Assembly: GCF_000300975.2 (NCBI RefSeq)
Contig: NZ_AEEC02000033.1
Location: 1-58,347 of the forward strand
Direction: 5' to 3'
DNA from: Herbaspirillum frisingense GSF30
Lineage (GTDB): Bacteria > Pseudomonadota > Gammaproteobacteria > Burkholderiales > Burkholderiaceae_D
DNA: 58,347 bases
The first letter of the stretch is position 1; each line of letters starts with the position of its first letter. The translations under genes and the position numbers were made by a program. The notes under the pieces were generated by a model that was given only the letters and a program-made list of their open reading frames with translations, was not told where the DNA came from and did no database searches. This document shows, in pieces, positions 41,591 to 48,808 of the stretch.

Positions 41591-41685
41591 TGAAACAGAT
41601 ATTTCAGATTTAACCTGATTGTATCTGGTGTTTCACGGCATTCCTCGCAGGAAACTGGTGTTTCAGGATGGATTGGCATGAAACA
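41591..41685. promoter_or_regulatory. Cluster of TGAAAC/GTTTCA half-sites in the rpiR-ABC operon gap
   Basis: TGAAACA occurs at 41591-41597 and 41679-41685, TGTTTCA at 41629-41635 and 41659-41665. Two form short palindromes: TGAAA-N6-TTTCA at 41591-41606 and GAAAC-N4-GTTTC at 41651-41664. CTGGTGTTTCA is repeated exactly 30 bases apart (41625, 41655), about three helical turns. This is the sort of site array an RpiR dimer or tetramer would use. Confidence 0.6.
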
Positions 41686-41756
41686 TGCATTGCATGATCG
41701 TGCTTGCCCGGATCGCCTGTGCGATCCCATCGTCCCTCAACCACCAGGAGCCGCCC

Positions 41757-42590
41757 ATGTCCGCACCACGTCTGTCCCGCTATCTGCTTTCCGCACTGCT
41801 GTTCTGCAGCGTCGCCGCCCATGCCGACACGCTGGACGACATCAGGAGCCGCGGCAAGATGATCGTCGCCATCGATCCGACCTTCGCGCCCTATGAATAC
41901 ACCGATGCCTCCAACGCCATCGTGGGCTACCACCCGGCCGTGCTGGCGGCGGTGGCCAAGAGCCTGGGCGTGAAGATCGAATACCAGCGCATGGCCTTCA
42001 GCGGCATCATTCCCGGCCTGTTGTCAGGTTCCTTCGACATGGAAGGCTCGGCACTGAACGTGACGGCCGAACGCGCCAAGCGCATCGCCTACGTGGTACC
42101 GACCGGCAAGACCGTCAACGGCCCTCTGGTGCGCGATGACTTCACCAGGATTCCCGCCAATCCCACCCCCGAATCGCTGGCCGGCCTGACCGGCGCGGTC
42201 AAGACCGGCAGCGCGCCCGAGGGCATCCTCAAGCAGTTCAACGACACGCTCAAGGCCAAGGGGCTGGCGCCGATCACCCTGCTCAGCGTCGATAGCGTCG
42301 ACCAGACCGTGGCCGCCCTCATGACCCGTCGCGCCGACTTCGTCTTCGATGACCTGACCGTGCTGGCCGACGTCATCAAGCAGCACCCCGGCAAGATGAA
42401 GATCACCGGCGAACTGGGCCCCTCGCAGTGGATCGCCCTGGCCACCCGCCCCGAAGACAAGCGCCTGAACAAGGCCGTCAGTGACCAGATCCTGGCCATG
42501 AAGAAAAGTGGCGAACTGGCCCGCCTGCAGCAGCAATACCTGGGCGTCACCTTCGCCACGCCCGATGCCGATTTCATCCCCGCCAAATAA
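41757..42590 (+). CDS. Polar amino-acid-type ABC transporter substrate-binding protein
   Basis: A 277-residue periplasmic binding protein with a Sec signal peptide cleaved after AAHA (about 23). The mature chain has the SBP_bac_3 pattern: GKMIVAIDPTFAPYEYTD, GYHPAVLAAVAKSLGVKIEY, GIIPGLLSGSFDME and NVTAERAKRIAYVVP, where the arginine normally pairs with a ligand carboxylate. AGGAG is seven bases before the ATG. It heads an operon with two permeases and an ATPase that are separated from it by two DUF1989 genes. Ligand unknown; a guanidino or amino acid-like compound is suggested by the DUF1989 genes. Confidence 0.9.
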   Translation: MSAPRLSRYLLSALLFCSVAAHADTLDDIRSRGKMIVAIDPTFAPYEYTDASNAIVGYHPAVLAAVAKSLGVKIEYQRMAFSGIIPGLLSGSFDMEGSALNVTAERAKRIAYVVPTGKTVNGPLVRDDFTRIPANPTPESLAGLTGAVKTGSAPEGILKQFNDTLKAKGLAPITLLSVDSVDQTVAALMTRRADFVFDDLTVLADVIKQHPGKMKITGELGPSQWIALATRPEDKRLNKAVSDQILAMKKSGELARLQQQYLGVTFATPDADFIPAK

Positions 42591-42612
42591 GCGCCCAATA
42601 CGACCTGCCAGC

Positions 42613-43248
42613 ATGTGTAACCACACCCACTCCCTGACCGTCCCCGCCGGTCATGGCCGGACCTTTGAAGTCAAGGCCGGCCAGTTCCTCACGATCACCG
42701 ATGTCGAGGGTCAGCAGGCGGCCGATTTCGTGGCCGTCGTCGCCGGCGACAAGAGCGAGAAACTCTCGCCCACGCATACACGCCGCAGACTGCAGTCGAT
42801 CTTCTTCGACGTCGGTGACCACCTGTATTCCTCGCTGGACCGGCCGCTGCTACGCGTGGTGGCCGACACCGTCGGCGTGCATGATGCCAACGTCCCGGCC
42901 TGCGACGATACCCGCTTCACGGTCGACTTCAACGTGATCGGCCACCGCAATTGCCTGGACAACATGCACGAAGGCCTGGCGCTGCACGGCCTGTCCAAGT
43001 TCGACGTGCCGGAGCCCTTCAATCTGTTCCAGAACGGCCCGGTTACCCCGGACCGCCGCATGCAGGTCACCGACCCGACCAGCAAACCGGGGGATCACAT
43101 CACCTTCGAGGTGCTGGAAGACCTGCTCTGCGCCGTCTCGTCCTGCCCGCAGGACATCATTCCCGGCAACGGCCTGCGGGTCACCGATATCGCCATCTCC
43201 ATCCATGACGCCGATCCGCACCGCCGTGCCGGGGCGTCCACCGACTGA
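42613..43248 (+). CDS. DUF1989 family protein, copy A
   Basis: A 211-residue protein of the DUF1989 (urea-carboxylase-associated) family. Conserved pieces are SLTVPAGHGRTFEVKAGQ, QQAADFVAV, DTVGVHDANVPACDDTRF, GHRNCLDNMHEGL and VSSCPQDI. The family includes the two subunits of carboxyguanidine deiminase, which work after guanidine carboxylase, but no carboxylase or allophanate hydrolase is in this window. The start ATG at 42613 lies 22 bases after the binding-protein gene; its ribosome-binding site is weak. Cysteines in PACDD, RNCLD and SSCPQ are shared with copy C and may be metal or catalytic residues (inference). Confidence 0.85.
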   Translation: MCNHTHSLTVPAGHGRTFEVKAGQFLTITDVEGQQAADFVAVVAGDKSEKLSPTHTRRRLQSIFFDVGDHLYSSLDRPLLRVVADTVGVHDANVPACDDTRFTVDFNVIGHRNCLDNMHEGLALHGLSKFDVPEPFNLFQNGPVTPDRRMQVTDPTSKPGDHITFEVLEDLLCAVSSCPQDIIPGNGLRVTDIAISIHDADPHRRAGASTD

Positions 43249-43253
43249 CTACC

Positions 43254-43889
43254 ATGCTGCTGCTCAAAGAAACCCCGCCCCGTCAGCCCCTGCCACCCAC
43301 GCGCCTGGTGGTGCCGGCCGGCGAAAGCCGCGCCATCGACGTCAAGGCCGGCCAGATCCTGCGCATCGAAGCGCGCGAGGACGGCGCCACCGCCATGCTG
43401 TTCGCCTTCGACCGCGCCCAGCCTGACATCTTCATGTCGGTGCACCATACCCGCGTCTTCAGCAATTCCTATGTCCTGCAGGCGGGCATGCGCATCGTCA
43501 GCAACCGACGCCGCGCGCTGATGGTGCTGGGCAAGGACAGCGTCGGCACGCACGACCTGCTCATGCCGGCTTCCACCACCGACTGGCTGGCCGCCAACGG
43601 CTATGCCGGCCAGACCGGCTGCGTGGAGTCGGTCTCGGCCGTCATCCAGGAGCAGGGTCTGACGCCGCCGCGCCTGCCGGACCCGATCAATCTCTTCATG
43701 CATGTCGACCTGGACCAGCAGGGCCGTATCATTCCCTTGCCCAGTCGCACCCGGGCCGGCGACTTCATCGCCTGCCGGGTGGTGGCCGACATGGTCTTCG
43801 TGGTCTCGGCCTGTTGCACCGGCGTGCCCGGCAACGACCGCCCGGGGGCGCTGGAAGTGGCCACCGCCGAAGAACTGAACGCCCTGTAG
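43254..43889 (+). CDS. DUF1989 family protein, copy B (divergent)
   Basis: A 211-residue DUF1989 relative, starting five bases after copy A. It keeps the frame of the fold (TRLVVPAGESRAIDVKAGQILRI; GKDSVGTHDLLMPAS; DPINLFMHVDLDQQGRI; SRTRAGDFIACRVVADMVFVVSACC) but lacks the HRNCxDNMxEG block of copies A and C; instead it has GQTGCVESVSAV. It also ends in CCTGVPGN instead of CPQDI. The side-by-side A and B genes of equal length recall the paired subunits of carboxyguanidine deiminase, so a heteromeric enzyme is plausible. Function not established. Confidence 0.82.
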   Translation: MLLLKETPPRQPLPPTRLVVPAGESRAIDVKAGQILRIEAREDGATAMLFAFDRAQPDIFMSVHHTRVFSNSYVLQAGMRIVSNRRRALMVLGKDSVGTHDLLMPASTTDWLAANGYAGQTGCVESVSAVIQEQGLTPPRLPDPINLFMHVDLDQQGRIIPLPSRTRAGDFIACRVVADMVFVVSACCTGVPGNDRPGALEVATAEELNAL

Positions 43890-43905
43890 GCAACGGAGAG
43901 CGCGC

Positions 43906-44604
43906 ATGTGGTTTAGCCCCCAGGTGATCCAGAGTTTTCCCGCGCTGTTCGACGGCTGGATGATGACGGTCTCGCTCACCGTGCTGGGTGCCATCGGCAG
44001 TCTGGCCTGGGGCCACCTGGCGCTGGCCCTGCAACTGGCGCCGCTGGCCCCGCTGCGCTGGCTGGTGCGGCTCTACATCAGTTTCATGCGCGGCACGCCC
44101 GCGCTGGTGCAGTTGTTCCTGGTGTTCTTCTCCCTGCCGCTGATCGGGCTGGGCGGTCATCCGCTGCTGGCGGCGGCATTGACGCTGGGCCTCAACAGCG
44201 GCGCCTACACCGCTGAAATCCTGCGCGGCAACCTGCGTGTCGTCCCGCGTGGCCAGATCGAGGCCGCCACCGCGCTGGGCATGGCGCCCTGGCGCATCGC
44301 CACGGGCATCGTGATGCCGCAGGTGCTCAAGGCCAGCATCCCGGCGCTGGTCAATGAATTCACGATCCTGCTCAAGACCACGCCGCTGGCCTCGGTGGTG
44401 GCCGTGACCGAGCTGACCTATGCCGGGCAGATGGTGATTGCGCGCACCTATACCTCGTCCCAGATCATGCTGATCGTGAGCATCGGCTATCTCGCCGTCG
44501 TGCTGCCGGTCCTGGCGCTGGGCAAGCACCTGAGCCGGGTGCCGCGGTCCGGTCAGACCCGACTGACCAGCCCGGCCACCCCGGCCACTCCGGGGAGAAG
44601 CTGA
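43906..44604 (+). CDS. Polar amino-acid-type ABC transporter permease 1
   Basis: A 232-residue inner-membrane permease with about five helices. The HisMQ-type permease pattern is shown by FDGWMMTVSLTVLGAIGSLAWG, FMRGTPALVQLFLVFFSLP, SGAYTAEILRGNLRVVPRGQIEAATALGM (the EAA loop that docks to the ATPase) and PALVNEFTILLKTTPLASVVAVTEL. GGAGAG lies upstream of the ATG. It starts 16 bases after DUF1989 copy B and is separated by one base from permease 2, so both are certainly in the same operon. Confidence 0.92.
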   Translation: MWFSPQVIQSFPALFDGWMMTVSLTVLGAIGSLAWGHLALALQLAPLAPLRWLVRLYISFMRGTPALVQLFLVFFSLPLIGLGGHPLLAAALTLGLNSGAYTAEILRGNLRVVPRGQIEAATALGMAPWRIATGIVMPQVLKASIPALVNEFTILLKTTPLASVVAVTELTYAGQMVIARTYTSSQIMLIVSIGYLAVVLPVLALGKHLSRVPRSGQTRLTSPATPATPGRS

Positions 44605-44605
44605 C

Positions 44606-45310
44606 ATGGCCTTCGATCCCGGCATCCTGCGCCCGCACGTCCCGGCCCTGCTGGCAGGTCTGGTGGACACTTTCTGGCTGTGCGCAAGCAGTGCCGTGCT
44701 GGCCTGCCTGCTGGGCATGGTGCTGGTGGTATTGCGACGCATGGGGCCGCGGCCGCTGGCCGTGCTCATCGACGCCTATATCGCCGTCACCCTGGCCTTG
44801 CCCCTGCTGGTGCTGCTCTATGTGAGCTTCTACGTACTGCCCGATTTCGGCCTGCTGCTGCCGGCGCCGCTGGTGGGGGTGCTGACGCTGGCCATCTATT
44901 ACGCGCCCTATATCGCCCAGGTGATCCAGGCCGCCATCGACGGCCTGCCCCGGGGCACGGTGGAAGCGGCGGTCGCCATCGGCATGCCGCCGCTGGCCAT
45001 CGCACGCCGGATCGTGGCGCCCCAGGCCTTGCCCCTGCTACTACCCACCATGACCGGGCTAGGTATCGGCCTGTTCAAGGATTCCGCATTGCTGTCGGTG
45101 ATCTCGGTGCATGAATTCATGTTCGCCGCCAAGAGCGTGGTGGCCGAGACCTATGCGCCGCTGGAAGTCTATTGCATGGTGGCGCTGGTCTACTGGGCCG
45201 CCACCGGCTTGCTGCATGCACTGACGCGACGCTGGGAGCAGCGCATCGCCATCGCCCATGGCGTCCAGTCCCATTGCATTTCATCCTCATCCAACGCTAG
45301 CACGCCATGA
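44606..45310 (+). CDS. Polar amino-acid-type ABC transporter permease 2
   Basis: A 234-residue permease paralogous to the preceding gene. Its EAA loop is ATIDGLPRGTVEAAVAIGM-like (AAIDGLPRGTVEAAVAIGM), preceded by the typical YYAPYIAQVIQ segment and followed by PLLLPTMTGLGIGLFKDSALLSVISVHE. The two permeases should form a heterodimer. GGAGAAG precedes the ATG. The last codons overlap the ATPase start (ATGA), giving tight coupling. The C-terminus is serine-rich and slightly longer than usual. Confidence 0.92.
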   Translation: MAFDPGILRPHVPALLAGLVDTFWLCASSAVLACLLGMVLVVLRRMGPRPLAVLIDAYIAVTLALPLLVLLYVSFYVLPDFGLLLPAPLVGVLTLAIYYAPYIAQVIQAAIDGLPRGTVEAAVAIGMPPLAIARRIVAPQALPLLLPTMTGLGIGLFKDSALLSVISVHEFMFAAKSVVAETYAPLEVYCMVALVYWAATGLLHALTRRWEQRIAIAHGVQSHCISSSSNASTP

Positions 45311-46122
45311 ACCCGACAGAACCGAATTCTCCCGTCGGTGGCGCGATCGCCCTGCGCGTTCGCGACATCGTCAAGTCCTTCGGCCCGCAGCGCATCCTCG
45401 ACGGCGTCAGCCTCGATATCGAACGCGGCAAGGTGGTCTGCATCCTCGGCCCCTCGGGGTCGGGGAAGTCGACCCTGCTGCGCTGCCTGAACTGGCTGGC
45501 ACCGCCCGACGCCGGTGAGGTCTGGATCGGCGATGAGCGCGTGGGCGTGCGGGAAGGGCCGCACCAGCGCCTGCAGCCCCGTCCTGCGCGCGAGATCCGT
45601 GCCCAGCGCAGCCGCATCGGCATGGTGTTCCAGAACTTCAACCTGTGGCCGCACATGAGCGTGATCGACAACGTCATGGAAGGCCTGATCTCGGTCAAGG
45701 GCATCCCGCGCCTGGAGGCCAGCGACATCGCCGCCGAAGCACTGCGCAAGGTCGGCCTGGCTGGCAAGCACACCGCGATGCCAGCCGCGCTGTCGGGCGG
45801 GCAGCAGCAGCGGGTGGGCATCGCCCGCATGCTGGCCATGGCGCCGGAAGTGATTCTTTTCGACGAACCCACCTCGGCCCTCGACCCCGAGCTGGTCGGC
45901 GAGGTGCTGGCCGTGATGCGCGCCCTGGCGGCCGCCCAGACCACCATGATCGTGGTCACGCACGAGGTGGCCTTTGCGCGCGACGTGGCCGATGTGGTGG
46001 TCTTCATGGACGGCGGCAAGGTCGTCGAGATGGGGCCGCCTGAGCAGGTGATCGACCAACCCTCTTCGGCGCGACTGCGCCAGTTTCTTCAACGTTTCAA
46101 CCCAGGAACCCCGACATCATGA
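45307..46122 (+). CDS. Polar amino-acid-type ABC transporter ATP-binding protein
   Basis: A 271-residue ATPase of the GlnQ/HisP type. Walker A is LGPSGSGKSTLL, the Q-loop is VFQNFNLWPHMSV, the signature is LSGGQQQRVGIARML, Walker B is VILFDEPTSALDPELVGEVL and the switch histidine is in VVTHEVAFARDVAD. All catalytic residues are intact. It overlaps permease 2 at its start and DUF1989 copy C at its end by four bases each, so copy C is translationally coupled to the transporter. Confidence 0.94.
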   Translation: MNPTEPNSPVGGAIALRVRDIVKSFGPQRILDGVSLDIERGKVVCILGPSGSGKSTLLRCLNWLAPPDAGEVWIGDERVGVREGPHQRLQPRPAREIRAQRSRIGMVFQNFNLWPHMSVIDNVMEGLISVKGIPRLEASDIAAEALRKVGLAGKHTAMPAALSGGQQQRVGIARMLAMAPEVILFDEPTSALDPELVGEVLAVMRALAAAQTTMIVVTHEVAFARDVADVVVFMDGGKVVEMGPPEQVIDQPSSARLRQFLQRFNPGTPTS

Positions 46123-46781
46123 CTTCTCCCGCTTCCATTACCGTTCCCGCCGGCCACGGCAAGGCCGTGCGACTGCAGGCCGGGCAGGCCGTGCGCGTCA
46201 TCAATACGCACGGCACCCAGGTGGTCGATTGCTGGGCATGGAACGCCTACGACCTGGCCGAATACATGTGCATGGAGACCACCCGCGTCTGGAACCAGCG
46301 GCTCAACCCGGTGCTCGGCGACAGCTTCGTGACCAACCGGCGCCATCCCATCCTCACCGTGGTGGAGGACGCCACGCCGGGCGTGCATGACACCTTCATG
46401 GCCGCCTGCGACCGCCGCCGTTACGAATTGCTCGGCGTGCAGCACTACCATCGCAATTGCTGCGACAACATGTTCGAGGGCATGTTCGAACTGGGCGTGA
46501 CCCCGCCACGGGCCAACCTGGCCTCGTTCAACATCTTCATGAACATCCGCGTCCAGCCCGACGGCATCACCCTCAAGACCCTGCCCACGGTGACCAAGCC
46601 GGGCGACTTCATCACCCTGCGTGCGGAGATGGATTGCTTCGTCGCTTTTTCGGCCTGTCCGCAGGACATCGTGAAGATCCAGGGGCAGGGCGACAATACC
46701 CCCAAGCCGGTCGAGATCAGGGTGCTGGAGCAGTTCCAGTCCGACCTGCCAGGCACGCGCACCTGGGTGCCGCAGGATTGA
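46119..46781 (+). CDS. DUF1989 family protein, copy C
   Basis: A 220-residue DUF1989 protein, last gene of the operon, overlapping the ATPase stop by four bases. Conserved pieces are SITVPAGHGKAVRLQAGQAVRV, GTQVVDCWAW, EDATPGVHDTFMAACDRRRY, HYHRNCCDNMFEGM, FNIFMNIRVQPDG and FSACPQDIVKI. It shares the HRNCxDNMxEG and CPQDI blocks with copy A but is clearly a different member. Being coupled directly to the importer suggests it acts on the imported compound. The reaction is unknown; members of the family are metal-dependent C-N hydrolases or deiminases where studied. Confidence 0.86.
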   Translation: MTSPASITVPAGHGKAVRLQAGQAVRVINTHGTQVVDCWAWNAYDLAEYMCMETTRVWNQRLNPVLGDSFVTNRRHPILTVVEDATPGVHDTFMAACDRRRYELLGVQHYHRNCCDNMFEGMFELGVTPPRANLASFNIFMNIRVQPDGITLKTLPTVTKPGDFITLRAEMDCFVAFSACPQDIVKIQGQGDNTPKPVEIRVLEQFQSDLPGTRTWVPQD

Positions 46782-46817
46782 GGGGGCAGGGCCGCGCGGC
46801 CTGCAGGCGGGTACCGG

Positions 46818-47705
46818 TCACGGCTGGCCGGCCGCCTTTTCGCGAATGATGCGGATCAGCCGCAGCGCCGCCGGTGACAGGTACATGTCGCGCCGGTGGG
46901 TCAGGCCCATGCGGCGCAGCATGGTGGTTTCCTTCAGGGCCACCTCGCGCAGGTGACCCCGGCCGCCCAGCAGATTCAGCTTGGACGCAAAGCCCAGCAG
47001 ATTGCTACGCTCGATGAGCGGCAGGATCATGTTCAGCACCGTGGGCGTGATCTGCACGTCGGGTCGGGGCAGGTGATGGCGGTCGAAGACATTGTCCAGC
47101 CACTGCCGGCTCAATACCGATTGCGCCGGCAACACCCACTGGTATTCCAGCAGGTCGCGCAGCCGCACCTTCCTGTCGAAGATGGGGTGATGCGGGCTGG
47201 CCATCACCACCATCTGGTCCTGCATGATTTCCTCGGTGTGAAATAGCTCGTCATCCTGGATCATCGGCCCCAGCACGATATCCAGTTCTCCCGCCTTCAA
47301 TCCCGTCAGCAGGACATCGTTCATCGACACCTTGAGGTCGATGGTCACCTTGGGCGCCTCCGCCAGCAACTGCTGGCAGATGCCCGGCAGCACGTGCTCG
47401 GCCAGCGTGGGGACGCAGCCCAGGCGGATGTTGCCATCCCGGCCATTGGCATAGTCACCGATCTCGCGTGCGGTCTCGTCCATCATCAGGCTGATCTGGC
47501 GCGCCCGGGTCAGCAGCGCCTGGCCCACGGCGGTCAGGCGGATGCCGCGCCCGGCTCGTTCAAACAGCGGCGCCCCCAGTTGTTCCTCCAGGCGATCGAT
47601 GCACTTGGTCAGCGCCGGCTGGGTCTTGTAGAGCCGTTCGGCGGCCCGCCCCACGTGGCCTTCCTCGGCGATGACGGCGAAATACTTGAGGTCGCGGAAG
47701 TCCAT
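46818..47705 (-). CDS. LysR family regulator of the amidohydrolase/SMP-30 operon
   Basis: A 295-residue LysR regulator, HTH at 1-60 (MDFRDLKYFAVIAEEGHVG, AAERLYKTQPALTKCIDRLEEQLGA), effector domain from about 90. It has the pattern of the group that controls aromatic or sugar-acid catabolic operons. The effector is unknown. Its start faces the amidohydrolase gene at 47817, with an AT-rich 111-base gap that holds an AATAT-N7-ATATT element. It is convergent with the DUF1989 operon, so it more likely regulates the divergent operon than that one. Confidence 0.9.
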   Translation of the reverse strand: MDFRDLKYFAVIAEEGHVGRAAERLYKTQPALTKCIDRLEEQLGAPLFERAGRGIRLTAVGQALLTRARQISLMMDETAREIGDYANGRDGNIRLGCVPTLAEHVLPGICQQLLAEAPKVTIDLKVSMNDVLLTGLKAGELDIVLGPMIQDDELFHTEEIMQDQMVVMASPHHPIFDRKVRLRDLLEYQWVLPAQSVLSRQWLDNVFDRHHLPRPDVQITPTVLNMILPLIERSNLLGFASKLNLLGGRGHLREVALKETTMLRRMGLTHRRDMYLSPAALRLIRIIREKAAGQP

Positions 47706-47744
47706 AAATCATTCCTGGAAGTTATCGAACGTAAAATAAAAGCA

Positions 47745-47761
47745 AATATACATTAAATATT
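47745..47761. promoter_or_regulatory. Candidate LysR box between lysR and amidohydrolase genes
   Basis: AATAT at 47745-47749 and ATATT at 47757-47761 flank seven bases and give T-N11-A spacing (47747 to 47759). It lies in the AT-rich part of the divergent gap, 40 bases from the lysR start, a normal place for a LysR recognition site. Confidence 0.5.
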
Positions 47762-47816
47762 CGCCCGCGTAGACTGCCCTCCAAACAAGAACCCCGCCCA
47801 CCGTGGCGGCGACAAC

Positions 47817-48797
47817 ATGGAGACCAGCACGATGCACGTCCAGCCTTCCCGGCGCCACTTCCTGCGGCGCAGCGCCCAGTGGGCCATCAGCCTTGGCGCC
47901 GGCAGTTATCTGCCGTTCGCGCTGGCCCAGCCCCAGCCCCAGCCCCAGCCCGTCAGCTACCCCCATTCTTCCGGCAGCGAACCCGCGTCGGCCAGGCTGC
48001 CGGCCGATGCCTGCGACTGCCACATGCATGTCTACGACCCGCGCTTCCCCTGGGCACCCGGCGCCAAGCTGCTGCATCCGGCGGCCACCGTGGCGATGTA
48101 CCGCCAGCTGCAACAACGGCTGGGGACCACCCGCAACGTGGTGGTCACGCCCTCGGCCTATGGCGTGGACAACCGCTGCACGCTGGACGCCCTGGCCCAA
48201 CTGGGCCCCCGCGCACGCGGCGTGGCCGTGGTGAACGACCAGGTCAGCGACGACCAATTGCAGGTCCTGCATCAGGCCGGTGTGCGCGGCCTGCGTTTCA
48301 ACCTGGCCCTGGGTTCGGTCACCACCGTGGAGATGATGGAGCCGTTGGCGCGCCGCGTCGCCCCGCTGGGCTGGCACCTGCAGGTCAACATGCCCAACGA
48401 GGTCTTGCTGGCCAACCGCGCAGTGCTGGCCCGCCTGCCGGTGCCGCTGGTGTTCGACCACTTCGCCCGCATCCCGCTGCAGGCCGATGCAACGCATCCG
48501 GTATTCGATTTCGTGACTGGCCTGATGCGTGAGCAGCGCGCCAGCGTCAAGCTTTCCGGCGCCTATCTGTACAGCAAGCGGGGCGCGCCCGACTACGACG
48601 ACGTCGCACCGCTGGCCCGCACGCTGGTGCAGCTTGCGCCTTCGCAAGTGGTCTGGGGCAGCGACTGGCCGCACCCGACCGAACAGCACAAGCCCGATGA
48701 CGCCCGCCTGCTCGACGTGATGACCACCTGGCTGGGCTCGGACGCGCTCATGCGCACCGTGCTGGTCGACAATCCGACCCGCCTCTACCACTTCTGA
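47817..48797 (+). CDS. Tat-exported amidohydrolase-2 family lactonase/hydrolase, paralogue 1
   Basis: A 326-residue TIM-barrel hydrolase related to 2-pyrone-4,6-dicarboxylate lactonase (LigI) and D-galactarolactone isomerase. It begins with a Tat signal (PSRRHFLRRSAQWAISLGAG), then a QPQPQPQP linker coded by a tandem CAGCCC run (about 47930-47950). Metal and active-site motifs are CDCHMHVYDPRF, VTPSAYGVDNRC, GLRFNLA, VFDHFARIP, SGAYLYS and VWGSDWPHPT. Export is unusual for this group. ATG 47832 is an alternative start with a GGAG tract upstream. It heads the operon and is a paralogue of the gene at 54245. Substrate unknown. Confidence 0.85.
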   Translation: METSTMHVQPSRRHFLRRSAQWAISLGAGSYLPFALAQPQPQPQPVSYPHSSGSEPASARLPADACDCHMHVYDPRFPWAPGAKLLHPAATVAMYRQLQQRLGTTRNVVVTPSAYGVDNRCTLDALAQLGPRARGVAVVNDQVSDDQLQVLHQAGVRGLRFNLALGSVTTVEMMEPLARRVAPLGWHLQVNMPNEVLLANRAVLARLPVPLVFDHFARIPLQADATHPVFDFVTGLMREQRASVKLSGAYLYSKRGAPDYDDVAPLARTLVQLAPSQVVWGSDWPHPTEQHKPDDARLLDVMTTWLGSDALMRTVLVDNPTRLYHF

Positions 48798-48808
48798 CGG
48801 AGCCCCAC

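Noticed and set aside
47928..47953. Tandem CAGCCC units considered as a regulatory repeat
   Set aside because: They lie inside the coding sequence and encode a Gln-Pro linker after the signal peptide of the amidohydrolase; slippage could vary linker length but there is no evidence of phase variation.
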